From: Takakia lepidozioides
Taxonomy: Eukaryota > Streptophyta > Takakiopsida > Takakiales > Takakiaceae
Assembly: GCA_030704615.1 (NCBI GenBank)
Contig: CM060734.1
Span: forward strand, 40,814,042-40,874,041
DNA length: 60,000 bases
Direction of reading: 5' to 3'
The notes under the pieces are model-generated. The model did no database searches and had not been told where the DNA came from. It worked only from the letters and a program-made list of their open reading frames with translations. The translations under genes were made by a program, and so were the position numbers. This document shows, one piece after another, positions 1 through 10,148 of the stretch. Position 1 is the stretch's first letter. Every line of letters starts with the position of its first letter.

Positions 1-36
1 TAAGTAACGTGAGGGGACTCCGGAATCATATAAAAC
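1..36. repeat. Short dispersed repeat, copy 1
   Basis: This 36-base stretch at the window start matches the reverse complement of 40931-40966 at 34 of 36 positions by eye. The second copy lies in an intron of the RINGv gene. It is probably the end of a small mobile element whose remainder is outside the window. I see no other copy. Confidence 0.5.
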
Positions 37-178
37 TTTCAACATCCGTAAGTTCCCACAACATAGATGGAAGTTGCTCCACTTCAACCAAACAGATGTC
101 ATCTCATCGTCAATCTCATCTTCTTCTTGGCACACCGTTAAACAGCGAAAAGTCCTCGGGCAAGAACTTTCCGCTATA

Positions 179-650
179 CATGAAGTACGACCACCTCTTG
201 ATTACTGCACTTGCCTGTATCCGACGCGGGAAACACACCTTGCACCACCTCCACTATGAAAGCGCAAAAATAAACCTCCGCGTCACTGGATCTGCACGTC
301 TGGACACTTATCTAGAATGTCAACGCGTCTCCGCCCAAGAAGCCCTGCGCATCCAGCCAGAGAGGGAAGACGCCGGCCAACAGCAGCTTTGTCCTTTCGG
401 GGGTGGGCCCTATTCCTTATGTATATATACCACTCCACACCACCTTCCCTCTCACTGGATTTCTCGTAAATCTCGACTCTTATCTTCTTCCTCACTCCCA
501 CCCACCTCATTGCCTTGCACGATAACGAGATAACGAGCTCCTGCTTGAGTTCCGTCAACTACTACTTGAATTTACTTCTTGAGCACCCAATCTCTGTCAC
601 AACAGCTTATAGTCGGACCACTGCTTGTGATCGCTAACTGATCCAAAACG
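179..650 (+). promoter_or_regulatory. GLP1 promoter and 5' leader
   Basis: This segment aligns with the region upstream of GLP2 (14300-14812), including a shared GC-containing block and a TATA box (TATATATA at 422-429; GLP2 copy at 14601-14608). A TATA box there puts the transcription start near 450-460 and leaves a 5' leader of roughly 190 bases before the ATG at 651. No intron is needed. Conservation of both the TATA box and its surroundings in two copies supports function; the start site is inferred. Confidence 0.6.
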
Positions 651-1319
651 ATGGGAAGAAGCAGCTCGACAGGTACCACTTTGGTAGTACTAGCTTTTCT
701 GGCTCTCACAGCCGTCGTGGTCACCGCGTCCGACGGCGATCCACTGCAGGATTTCTGTGTGGCGGACCTGACCAGCACCCTCACACTAAATGGTCTGGTA
801 TGCAAAAACCCAACAGCAGTGACCGCAAACGACTTCGTCTTCCACGGCTTGGCCAAGGCCGGAAACACGGCTATTTCATCAGGAAGCGCTGTGACGCCAG
901 CGTTCGCGACTGCGTTTCCAGGTCTCAACACTTTGGGCATCGCCATGGCGCGCCTAGACTTTGCACAAGGAGGCTTTGTGACACCCCACACACACCCACG
1001 GGCCACAGAGATGCTATTTGTCGTGGAAGGATCTCTGTATGTGGGGTTTGTGGACACCCAGAACAAGCTCTTTGCTACCACCCTGCACAAGGGTGATGTT
1101 TTTGTGTTCCCACGAGGTCTTGTGCACTTCGAGCTCAACGTGGGCAACGGGCCAGCTTTGGCTATCGCTGCACTCAACAGCCAGAATCCGGGGGTGCAAG
1201 CCATCCCCGCTGCTTTGTTTGGTTCCGACATCAGCGACGCTGTGCTGGAGAAAGCGTTCAGCGTGGATCACAAGGCAGTGCAGTATTTGAAGTCTAAGTT
1301 TAATACTACAAAGGCGTAA
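651..1319 (+). CDS. Germin-like protein, copy 1 (GLP1)
   Basis: Single-exon gene for a 222-residue secreted cupin. Residues 1-26 form a signal peptide with a hydrophobic core ending VVVTA. The mature protein starts with the germin hallmark DPLQDFCVADL; its Cys and the Cys of NGLVCKN make the usual disulphide. Cupin box 1 carries HTH followed by Glu (manganese ligands), and box 2 reads GDVFVFPRGLVHFELNVGN with the fourth ligand His and the PRG turn. A KGD tripeptide precedes box 2. Germin-like proteins are apoplastic hexamers; family members show superoxide dismutase or, rarely, oxalate oxidase activity, and which applies here cannot be told from sequence. AATAAA lies at 1448-1453. Start chosen from the signal peptide and the identical start in GLP2. 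Length is normal for the family. Confidence 0.95.
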   Translation: MGRSSSTGTTLVVLAFLALTAVVVTASDGDPLQDFCVADLTSTLTLNGLVCKNPTAVTANDFVFHGLAKAGNTAISSGSAVTPAFATAFPGLNTLGIAMARLDFAQGGFVTPHTHPRATEMLFVVEGSLYVGFVDTQNKLFATTLHKGDVFVFPRGLVHFELNVGNGPALAIAALNSQNPGVQAIPAALFGSDISDAVLEKAFSVDHKAVQYLKSKFNTTKA

Positions 1320-1453
1320 CTAGTGTTGCGATAGTGATCGACTGCGTGACAACGTACATGTATCATATGCTAGACAGTTCACTATCTCCATTCTTTGACC
1401 CCATTGTCACTCATGTGAATATGATGGGGGATTAGCTCATTGTTTCAAATAAA

Positions 1454-2865
1454 AATGGATGCCTCCATGATCTTGAAATTGGTTGATGGACCTTGTGGAG
1501 TGGTGCTGTCACACAAGTATCCCACCCTCAATGCAATAGTCAGATGCAACATTGGAGGTTTTACTTCAAAACTAGTTAATATAGGCATCTGCGGCCGTTT
1601 CACCAATTCGGTGTGCAACTTATCTAAAGTCTATCATCTAATTTTAGCGCTGACCTCGCTTTGCCTTTACTGCAGATCATCTTCAAGCTGATCTGATTGT
1701 CAGGTTGTGATACAAATATTCCAGGTCTAGCACTCAAGATTCTAGCGCTCTAGATCTGTGGATCATGGACTCTGACCCAGTCCTGAACTGATGAATTGTT
1801 GGCATCTTTTGTTAGAAATAATCTACGTGCACATCAGCCGTAGCATCTCCAAAATGCCGTGCATCTCTCGCTTTTCCCTCCTTTCATTGTGTTGATAGTA
1901 GTTCCTTCATTTGCCGATCAACGTCATGCAAGTCAAAACGTGTGTCCGGAACATATTTTCCTCCTTCGTCTCCCTAGTCATTCTGTCTTGTGGAGGGCCC
2001 CTTTCTCTTTCTTGTTTTTTGCTTTCTCTTCCCATAAACTCTTTGAGTTTTTGGCGAACGTTATAAAGTACCATTTCATTTTGCTCTGCTCGGGGTCATT
2101 TTGCTGGGCCTCTCTCTCTACCAATCCTCGGGTATTGAACATATAGGAGTAACTTGTAACCTTGAAATTGTAGATCCATGAACTCATGAATAGAACACTG
2201 GTTCACGAGTCTAGACACTAATGATGAAAATTAACTTGAATTCTTCTTAACTTTTCCAATTTTTGATCCAAGCCTCTTCCAATGTAAGTTCGAGAACAAA
2301 TCAGTGAATCACAAACCACAACAGCTAGCAGCTAGTGCTCAGTGAGCAAGTCCTGGAATCAAGAGCTCATCTCGTACCAATGTCCAGACTCTATATAATT
2401 GTAATAGAAGCCTCGCAGGTTGAAGTCGTGAGAGAGAGAGAGTTGGGATTGCTGAGGGCGAGCGATCGGTAGTCTGACTTGAAATGAGATAAAGAGGTTC
2501 TGAAGTAACTAGTGCTCACGAAGGAAGTGCTCTCCACTGCTTTTAATTAACTAACTTATAACAAGGGTCCCAAATCCTGACAATACACTTGCGGTATTGC
2601 AAAAAAACTCCGGGATTGTGTTGGAGAGCGGATTTCTTATACATGTTCCCACCAAGTACCCTGAACCTTACAGACGTGCAGCAAGAAACTGTGAAAATAC
2701 CATAAAGGTCAGTCGCCGCTCTATATTGAGACAGTGTGATTGTCAACATCTTTGTGAAGTTTCTAGGCTTAAATTCCTATTCTCGCAACACCAGTCCCTA
2801 GCCCTTAAAGCCTAGGCTACGGAGCCCAGCAGAAGTGAACTTTCCCGTCAATATGCTTTCGTAGA
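1454..2865. repeat. GLP1 downstream duplicated segment
   Basis: There is no gene here. The segment is the 3' part of the GLP tandem unit and aligns with 15600-17000 (after GLP2) and, more loosely, 17940-18560 (after GLP3). It contains the PPR relic annotated separately and a short GA run near 2430-2441 that is expanded in the GLP2 unit. Alignment to the GLP2 unit stops at about 2860, where the transposon nest begins. Confidence 0.7.
1885..1954 (-). pseudogene. PPR-DYW gene relic in GLP unit 1
   Basis: The minus strand reads DTRFDLHDVDRQMKELL followed shortly by a stop. It closely resembles the junction before the DYW domain in the PPR gene of this window ([18 protein letters not shown]). No DYW domain or PPR repeats are attached. 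The same relic sits at the same place downstream of GLP2 and GLP3, so it was captured before the array expanded. It is short, so chance similarity is possible, but recurrence and residue match argue for descent. Confidence 0.45.
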
Positions 2866-2897
2866 TATTGTTTGTGAGAAGTAGTTGGCAACACTTT
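2866..2897. repeat. 32-bp direct repeat, left edge of TE nest
   Basis: These 32 bases are repeated exactly at 13676-13707, bracketing nearly the whole transposon nest. The left copy begins with TGTTTGTGAG at 2868 and looks like the start of a copia LTR. Confidence 0.6.
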
Positions 2898-3319
2898 ATG
2901 TTGTTTTTTCTGGTAGAAATCGCAGTGTGACCATGTTACTGCAAGTCATCAAGAGTTACGAGTTACACTGATTTATTCCATGACGGAATATCTAAGTCAG
3001 AGGCCAACTAGGTTACACTAGGATTTAACGGAGACATGCAGTTGGCCAAGGTGTTGCTACTGCGTACTATTTACGGATGGATAGTGACAGCATTATTTTG
3101 AATTACCAGACTCCCGCCAAGCGCCGAACAATCGTTACTACAAATAGTATTTAGGCTTACTACAGAGAGTCTTTGAGGTGCTGAAAACTTCTTTGTATGT
3201 TGATGCCTTACGGTGGAATTGCAGTGGTGTAAAGTGCTATGATACCATCGTGTGTTTTGATTGCCTGAATCTTTGAATTGCTGTTCTAGATAGTATTGTG
3301 TGCTTTGAGTTTTTCTACA
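2868..3319 (+). repeat. Candidate 5' LTR of a plus-strand Ty1/copia element
   Basis: This segment of about 450 bases starts TGTTTGTG, ends TCTACA, and is followed directly by GGTTATGGGCCCAC, which resembles a primer-binding site because it starts its complementary run with TGG. Copia coding sequence in the same orientation follows from about 3.85 kb. I could not find a full second LTR, so the boundaries are inferred from the TG..CA ends and the adjacent putative primer site only. Confidence 0.35.
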
Positions 3320-3450
3320 GGTTATGGGCCCACAAATGTTTGAAGCTCAGTCAGAGAGTGCTTTCGTGAAATTTTATTTCTGAGAGTTCTTTCTTGATTT
3401 TGTTCACGAATGAAACTAGAACTAGCAGAGCATAGGCATCGCTCATCTTA

Positions 3451-3815
3451 ATGAATTCCACCATGTTAGCAGCGATACTCTTCGTACATTCTCGCTCCCA
3501 AAGCCCAATTTCACCGCAGGTGTTGCACCTCGTTTTCTTTTTTAACTCCGCTATTCTTTCATCTCTCTCCTTCTTTTGCTACTTTATCAGAAAACTTCCA
3601 CCGCTTGTAGATGAGTTATGTCTTCCTTTGACATGCTTTGTGAAGAAAGCTTTATCTATGACATCCTCCGTGTTTCCTCGCGCTTTTCTCAACGCTTCTT
3701 TCTTGAGTAACCTAGATTGCAAGTTGTTCAACGTCCTCTCGGCAGCGGGTACACTATCCCATGCATCTAAGATGTTCTCATAGCTTGGAGGTAAAGTGCA
3801 CACTATCTTTGCCAT
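3451..3815 (-). pseudogene. Copia gag fragment (C-terminal part), inverted
   Basis: The minus strand encodes the end of a UBN2-type copia gag: LPPSYENILDAWDSVP, a basic linker, an in-frame TAG near 3576, then a zinc knuckle reading CNTCGEIGLWEREC. The normal His of the CX2CX4HX4C knuckle is Leu here. It is opposite in orientation to the LTR-like segment on its left and the pol on its right, so this copia copy was rearranged or is composite. Not functional. Confidence 0.75.
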
Positions 3816-3851
3816 GATAGCTGATGACTAATCTGCATTACATCTTTCGAT

Positions 3852-5686
3852 GTGGTAACTGAACTCATATTTGCTGATCATGAAGAAAGAGAGCGTGTCG
3901 ATGATGGCTCAGTGACACAAGGAAGAAACACTGATCAGAACATTGTCGATGATCTGGTAAAGATTGTACATATTAGCAATGTTAATGCAGCAGTGTACAA
4001 CAGCACGTCAATTGGAGAGAAAGTTGGTGATGAAGACGATATATCCTGGTACTCGGACAATGCTGCATCTGAGTACATGACCAACAAGATACAATGGTTC
4101 AAAAATCTTAAGAAGATTGAATCTCATCGTTGGGGAGTACAAGTTGCCACTGATGTTACAGTATGGGCAAGTGGAATAGGGGATATAGATATCCTAACCC
4201 TAGCAGGAAGTGAGTGGAGAAAGGGAACAATACACAACGTGTTGTTTGTACCCGACCTCAGAAAGAATCTGTTCTCAGTAGCGAAGGCTGTAGACAGAGA
4301 TTACATCGTCATCTATGATAAGCGTACTTGTAAGCTGTATGCAAATCAGGGAAGGGGACCTCTTATGATGACTGGAGTGAGAGAGGGAAACCTTTGGAAA
4401 CTGCAAATCAAAGTGATTACGGGAGAATCTTTGCAAGCAAACATGGTATTGTCGACGGATAATATTCAAGCAAATGTGGCGGTGACAACTGGGGGAGCAA
4501 GTCTTCAAACGTGGCATGATCGACTTGGACACATCAGTGTCGACATGATTAAACAAATGGAGAAAACACAGATCGTCGATGGTATGAAAATACTGAACCC
4601 TAATGCAGATCTGGAGTTCCATGAAGGTTGTGCCATGGGCAAGAATCACAGAGTTGCGTTTTCAGTAAATAAAGAACGTGAGAGGGTTCAGACTCCTGGA
4701 GAGTTCTACCATGTTGATGTGTGTACAATGAATGTAGACTCGCATGGAGGTTCCAAACATTTTGTCACGTTTAAAGATGATCATAGCAGCTATAGGATCT
4801 TGTATTGCATGAAAACAAAATGAGAAGTTCTCAAGTTCTTCAAGCAGTTGTGTGTGGAATCAAAGATAGAGACAGGACATGCAGTGAGAAAGCTTAGAAG
4901 CGATAGAGGAGGAGAATTCTTGAGCGCAAAATTTAAGACTTTCCTTGAAGAAAATGGAATTCGGTAGGAACTTACAGCGCCATATTCCCCAGAGCAAAAT
5001 GGTGTCATCGAAAGGGACAATAAGACTCTGGTTGAAAGAGTTAGATGTATGTTGCAAGCAAAAGGTCTCAGTCCTAATTTCTGGGCAGAAGCTGCCACTA
5101 CAACTGCATACACCCTAAATCGAACGGGAACCAGGGTGTTGAATGGGAAAACACCTTTGGAGGCCTGGAATGGGAAGAAACCTGACATCAGCCATCTACG
5201 AGTGTTTGGTAGCATGGCATATCACATGTACCCAAAGAGCTGAGAAAGAAATTGGATGCCAAGAGCAAAAAGTGCATATTTCTTGGTTACAGTGTGGAAT
5301 CTAAGGCGTATCGGCTATGGGATATTGAGCAGCAGCACATAGTCATCAGCTGTGATGTGTTAGTAGATGAGAAGGGTAACTGTAATTCTTCACCCATCGA
5401 AGAAATGATGAACAGACCTAACACATGCACTATGGTACTTGAGGGAGTGGGAGACAAAATGGCTCCAGAAGTACAAAATTCTGAGGGGAATACGATTGAC
5501 CAGCATAATGAGCATCCTGAGCTTCAGCTAGTAGTGGATCTACCTATTGCCATGGATGAAGGCGAAATTCATGCAGCAAACACAGGGCCTGAGCGGGTTG
5601 CACCAAGCTTGCAAAGTCAGGGAACAAAAGTACGTCGATCTCGACGGCCAAATAATTATAGATATATCTCTTTATTTCTATTATAG
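3852..5686 (+). pseudogene. Ty1/copia pol fragment: protease to integrase
   Basis: Frame one (3852-4823) contains a protease-like stretch (WYSDNAASEYM), then the GAG-pre-integrase motif WHDRLGHISVDMIKQM and the start of the integrase core. The reading continues through a TGA at 4821, a TAG near 4965 (probably a former CAG) and a stop near 5240. Recognisable integrase pieces are RSDRGGEFLS, PYSPEQNGVIER and LRVFGSMAYHM. A frame change occurs near 5245, and 5252-5686 holds the integrase C-terminal part (KKCIFLGYSVESKAYRLWD). Reverse transcriptase and RNase H are absent. This is a dead internal fragment. Confidence 0.88.
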
Positions 5687-5744
5687 ATTATAATTATTCA
5701 TATATCTTGTATTATTTCTGGACCAAACAAAAGTCCAGAATTAG
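5687..5744. other. AT-rich junction between two copia fragments
   Basis: A strongly AT-rich, partly palindromic stretch. To the left is plus-strand copia pol; to the right is minus-strand copia gag. It marks the junction of two unrelated or rearranged copia pieces. I see no gene or terminal repeat. Confidence 0.4.
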
Positions 5745-6356
5745 TTAAAATAGTGTTTCTTCTTCAGACGCCGGCTTCGATCTGCTCTCCTCGGTGAGAA
5801 GTCGAAGCGTCAAAAGATCAAGATTCTTCGTTGGACCTTCAGGGACGATGTCCCAAGCTGATCTGAAATGTTTCAAATGGGGTGGCAAGTTGTACAAGAC
5901 CTTGGCAATCACAGTTGAATCATCGAAGCTGTTGTTGTTCATGCCTCTGAGCTGCTTGATCACCATCTCGATTCGTCCAAGAAAATCAGCTATGTCCTCC
6001 CCCTCCTCGATTTTGCATTTGAAAAAACTCTTATGTAGCTGATGGATGTTCTCAGTAGCTCTCATCTCATGTATCAACGTGAGCTTCTTCCAAAAGACAA
6101 AAAAAGTATCACAGCTCATCAAATTCTTTAGCAGTCTTCTGTCAACGGCTTGACAAAGTATTCCAAGCGCCTGACTATCTTTCTTGTCTCAGGCAACTAT
6201 CTCAGCAGGAGTGGCTGGTACTACGTTATCCCCAACTGGCTCTCGAACTACCGTCCCGTCCACTATACCCCACAACTCTTTGCCACGAAAAATGGCTCTC
6301 ATTTGGTATTTCCACATGGCAAAACCATCACCATTAAAACGCTCAATGTTACTAAG
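5745..6356 (-). pseudogene. Copia gag N-terminal half, split by the chromovirus
   Basis: The minus strand encodes a copia gag (DUF4219 and UBN2 type): ERFNGDGFAMWKYQMRAI, then after a break LHKSFFKCKIEEGEDIADF, LPPHLKHFRSAWDIVP and a basic tail. The first seven or so codons (ATG at 13561-13563, reading MDQGKEL) lie on the far side of the Ty3/gypsy element inserted at 6357-13540, which duplicated CTAAG inside the gag. A frame change lies near 6130-6190. Zinc knuckle, protease and pol of this copy are missing on the left. It predates the chromovirus insertion. Confidence 0.85.
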
Positions 6357-6991
6357 TGTCAAGGACGAGAACATGACTGAACACAAACAAGAGATAAGAC
6401 TAGAGGTACAAAGCTAGACAATAAGTCAAGGTCGGCGTGGCCGAATATACGATGAATAAATAGGAATCAAGACGATCTTTATAACAATGAACAAGAGTAC
6501 AAGATATTGGAACACGACTTGAATACTGGAATGCTGGAAACTGGACTGGAGTACCAGATACTGGAAACTGGGCTAGGGTACTGGGAACTGGACTGGAGTA
6601 CTGGAAACTGGAAACAAGAGTAGCTTGAACTGGTGTTGGTGAGACTGAAGAGTGTCCAGTCTCGCCTCCTATATATACTGGCTACTAAGAAGCTTCCCTA
6701 AGAAGCTTCCCCTATGGAGGTTGCTTGCTGCAAGATTAAACAAAGGTTTCTTGATGGAGAAGCTTCCTTAAACAAATGAGGTATTTTGATGGAGAAGTTT
6801 CCTCCAAATGAAGCTTCTTGAGTAGTTTCCCAAGTTACTCTTGGTAATTTGGTAAACTCCCGGTAATTTAATGGTAAATCATGGTAGATCATAGTAAATC
6901 ACGGTAAGTCACGATAACTTTTGGTAACTTGGTAACTTGGTAACTTCTGGTATTTACTCCTGGTAAGTTCCTCTGGACTATGTCTGTGACA
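6357..6991 (-). repeat. Chromovirus 3' LTR (left)
   Basis: This 635-base LTR is preceded by the target duplication copy and followed by the polypurine tract. On the minus strand it holds a TATA-like motif (TATATATAGG, near 6667-6676), fitting a promoter in that orientation. Internally it has short tandem motifs of the type CTGGAAACTGG and GGTAAATCA. Confidence 0.93.
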
Positions 6992-7046
6992 TCACCCCCT
7001 CCTCTAGCGCCGGATTCCTCGAGGAGCGGTAAAATCTTGGACTTAC

Positions 7047-7553
7047 TTAGAGTTGGAGAAAATCCAAAATCCGACGAATGATACTTGCCAAGTATTCGGC
7101 TCTTCGTTCTTGACTCAAATGATTTATAGGTCCCTGCAACCATCGATAGTGTCCAACACTTTGAACTTGGGACCACGCAGTGATTTGAGCATTCTGATTT
7201 TCGAAACTGTCTTCAAACATGATTTCGTTGCCCTCTGGGTCCCAAGCCTCAACCTCCAACAGAATTATCAAACTTCGAGTAGGCTCCACTTGCCGTCGTA
7301 CGGGGTTCAGACGAGGAAGTACGCGTCGCATTGGTGGCCCATCGTCTCGAGAGCGTCGGCGTGATGTTGAAGGTCGTGAGAGTCGGAATGGCTGATCTGG
7401 TAGCTGGGTAAGCAACAACTCCAATGTACCTGGTTCTTGTGACTCCATACTGCCAATACAAGATGCAAGAGTGCTGGAAGTGTAGCTATATATACTGATG
7501 TGTGATGCTCCTTCCTCCTCGTGTATCAGATACATTGAATGTTGAGTCTTCAC
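7047..7553 (-). CDS. Additional ORF downstream of pol in the chromovirus (168 codons)
   Basis: An open frame of 168 codons lies on the element's coding strand between the chromodomain and the polypurine tract. I do not recognise it. It has an Arg-rich, Ser/Pro-rich middle (RPSTSRRRSRDDG) and a more ordinary C-terminal half with Trp and acidic residues (EVEAWDPEGNEI, HYRWLQGPINHL, ending RRILDFLQL). A likelier start is the internal Met of MESQEPGTLELL, about 130 codons before the stop. I see no signal peptide or membrane segment, so it does not look like an envelope gene. It stays open although the neighbouring pol has several stops. It could be a captured sequence, an accessory gene, or chance. 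Confidence 0.45.
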   Translation of the reverse strand: MKTQHSMYLIHEEEGASHISIYSYTSSTLASCIGSMESQEPGTLELLLTQLPDQPFRLSRPSTSRRRSRDDGPPMRRVLPRLNPVRRQVEPTRSLIILLEVEAWDPEGNEIMFEDSFENQNAQITAWSQVQSVGHYRWLQGPINHLSQERRAEYLASIIRRILDFLQL

Positions 7554-7605
7554 CTTGAAGCTAACTGGGCTGACATCATCGTTGTGACGTCTTATTGACG
7601 TGTAA

Positions 7606-9314
7606 CTCGGGGCTTAGCTGGATATCGTTGATGAAACTCTTGGACTTTGTCAGATGCATGAGCGAGGTTGGATGAAGGTTCTCACGTTCGTTCGCTGATG
7701 TCGTAGCTTTTTCAATGTACGAAATACTCAAGACGTTTATACTTAATGCGAGAGTCTAGGACTTCGTCGACTTCATACTCAATTTCCTGATTGACTTCGA
7801 CTGGTGGAGGTGGTACGGAGACTCTCCCTGGAATATTCAATGGATGATACAACTCCAATAATGAAACATGAAAGACTGGATGGATGCGCATACTTCGTGG
7901 GAGTTCAAGCCGAAAACTGACCGGATTTATTTGTTGAATAATTTTGAATGGTCACAGGCATTGATAATCCAACTTCCTTGATGGTCGCGAGGTTTGTATG
8001 TCTCGTCGAAGAAGCCACACACGATCTCCGACCTTGAACTGGGGTTGGAGTTGACGACGTTGATCTGCATACTCCTTGTATTGTTTTTGAGTTTCTGCGA
8101 GGTGGGATGTAAGCTCATTGTGAATTGTAGCAAGATGAGTAGTAATGTTTTCTGCAGCAGGGCTTCCAACGGTCTTCATGTGGAAAGGGTTTGTTCGAGG
8201 ATGATGACCATAATTGGAGAAAAATGGAGTTTGCTTGGTCGAAGAATGTATAGTGTTGTTGTAGGCAAACTCAGCCAATGACAGAAGGTCCGTCCAATTA
8301 TCTTGGTGATAATTTATCGTACTGCGAAGATACTGCTCCAAAATTTGGTTTACACGTTCGGTTTGACCATCAGTCTGTGGATGATTAGCTGTAGAGATGT
8401 TGATCTTAGTATCCAATATGTGAAATAATCCCCTCCAGAAATTTGACATGAACTGTGGTCCTCAATCAGATACGATGTCCTTCGGGAGTCCATGAATGCG
8501 GTAGATATTATTGAGGAAGAGTCTTGCAGTTTCCTCGCCGGTAACCGTCTTATTATATGGAATGAAATGTGTTATTTTCGTAAAACGATCTACATTGAAT
8601 CGGTGGTCTTGTAAATTGGAAGGTCCGTAATAAAGTCCATAGACACGGACGACCATGGACCCTCGGGAATGGGTAATGGTTGAAGAAGGCCGTAAGGTCG
8701 ATGTCGTGGTCCCTTCGCTCTAGCACACGTGTCGCAAGATTTTATAAATTATTTCACGAGTTTCCACATCTACGGCCACCAATAGTCCCTGGATATCAAT
8801 TCCATTGTTTTGTTGAAGCCGAAATGTCCTGCAGCCGGATGATCATGATATGTTTGAAGAATTCGAAGTCGTGTAGGTCCTGGAGGTACATAGAGAAGTC
8901 CCTTGAAATAAAGTAAGTCATATTTGAACTCGAAGTCGTTTGTAACATATGGGTTATCTCGAAGTCGATTTAGTTGACTTCGTAGTGTCATAGCGAATTG
9001 GTCGCTCTTCAGTGCTTCCTGAATTTCCTTTATGATCTCGACATCGTCATAGGTGGACATGGATAACACATTCAATTGGAGATTTGCTGGTTTCAAAATG
9101 ATGGATTTCTGTTGGTTAAAAGCTGCATCCCCTTCCTTTGGCACAAGATACGATCGTCGAGAAAGAGCATCTGGTTTTCCTTGAAGATGTTTGGGACAGT
9201 AGGTAATAACAAAATCAAACCTTGCTAGTGACATACTCCATCTCGCTTGACGTCGATTCAAAACACGAGCACTCATAAAATATTCGAGGTTTTTGTGATC
9301 GGTATAGACAGTGA
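7606..9314 (-). pseudogene. Chromovirus RNase H end, integrase and chromodomain
   Basis: The minus strand resumes after the CACTA insertion with [15 protein letters not shown] (RNase H end) and [17 protein letters not shown]. The integrase zinc-binding segment [19 protein letters not shown] and core pieces DRFTKITHFIPYNKT and HPQTDGQTERVNQ follow. The chromodomain comes next: [20 protein letters not shown], then KSYD and EPSSNLAHASDKVQEFH. Stops include a TGA replacing Arg in IVSDxGPQF near 8463, one after DYQCL near 7945, and two TGA codons at normal Trp positions of the chromodomain. The chromodomain, which in family members directs integration to heterochromatin, marks this as a chromovirus. 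Confidence 0.9.
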
Positions 9315-10148
9315 CACTACAACAGATCGCGGTAGTTATGACTGCCAAACCGTGGTAGTCATGGTTTTCATGACTTTGACCATGACTGCACCATGTTTTT
9401 ATATGAAATTGACTTCCCGCAGTCGTTCATACAACTGTAGTCATATGAACGACTATCTAAATAATCGTCTATATGACTACATGGCTCCAAAATAGGCGGA
9501 AGGCTGGTCAACGGCAATTGACCAAATTTAGCTCACCATTCATAGTCATTTCCATAACTACAGTGTACATGGATGAGGTTACATAGTCATGATGATTACT
9601 GGGGATTTTGTAATTTGGTGTGTATAATACAATTAAAACACCATATGATCATATGAATTACTATTGGGTGTATTGGTTAACAGGTGGTGAACTATAATTT
9701 TTATAGTAAAGAGGTTGCAGGTTCAAACTCCTTTAAGTACAATCAAATGGATAAGATGGCCCTAGGGTTAGTAGGTGAGCTAGGGATAGCACGTGGTACC
9801 CTAGATGGACTGTCACGTGGTTTTTTCATTATTATAAAATGCATTATGCCACGTGGCACAATGCAGTGCGACGCGGCGTTTGACATATGTTTTTTTTAAT
9901 TTAATTTTAAAAAAAAATCAATTGCGTCTCGCCACGTGACGCGGTAGCGGCGGCTGCAGTATGATATACATGACTGCAGTGAGAGATATCACTTGGTTCA
10001 TATGACTGTAGTTATCCGGACCATACCATCCTGTACTCATTGTATTGACTTGGTTTGCACGACTTACAGTCATAGAAGTCATATGTACCGTTTATGACTG
10101 CAGAATACTCATATATATAGTCATAAAATACCACGATCTGTTGTAGTG
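9315..10148. mobile_element. Non-autonomous CACTA (En/Spm-type) element
   Basis: This 834-base element has terminal inverted repeats starting CACTACAACAGATCG at both ends and the 3-bp target duplication TGA (9312-9314 and 10149-10151). It encodes no transposase. The subterminal regions are dense in short motifs such as AGTCATA and ATGACTAC in both orientations, as expected of transposase-binding arrays. It interrupts the RNase H frame of the chromovirus between HQVT and VYTDHKN. A tRNA-like promoter piece lies inside at 9674-9731. Confidence 0.93.
9674..9731 (+). repeat. tRNA-like A/B-box segment inside the CACTA element
   Basis: TGGTTAACAGG (9674-9684) resembles a pol III A box, and GGTTCAAACTCC (9720-9731) is a good B box at tRNA-like spacing. 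It is probably the head of a SINE inserted in, or captured by, the CACTA element. No 3' tail or duplication could be defined. Confidence 0.4.

Noticed and set aside
572-1231. 219-codon minus-strand frame opposite GLP1 (and 14797-15423 opposite GLP2)
   Set aside because: It is antisense to an unmistakable cupin gene; its conservation between copies is explained by duplication of the GLP sequence.
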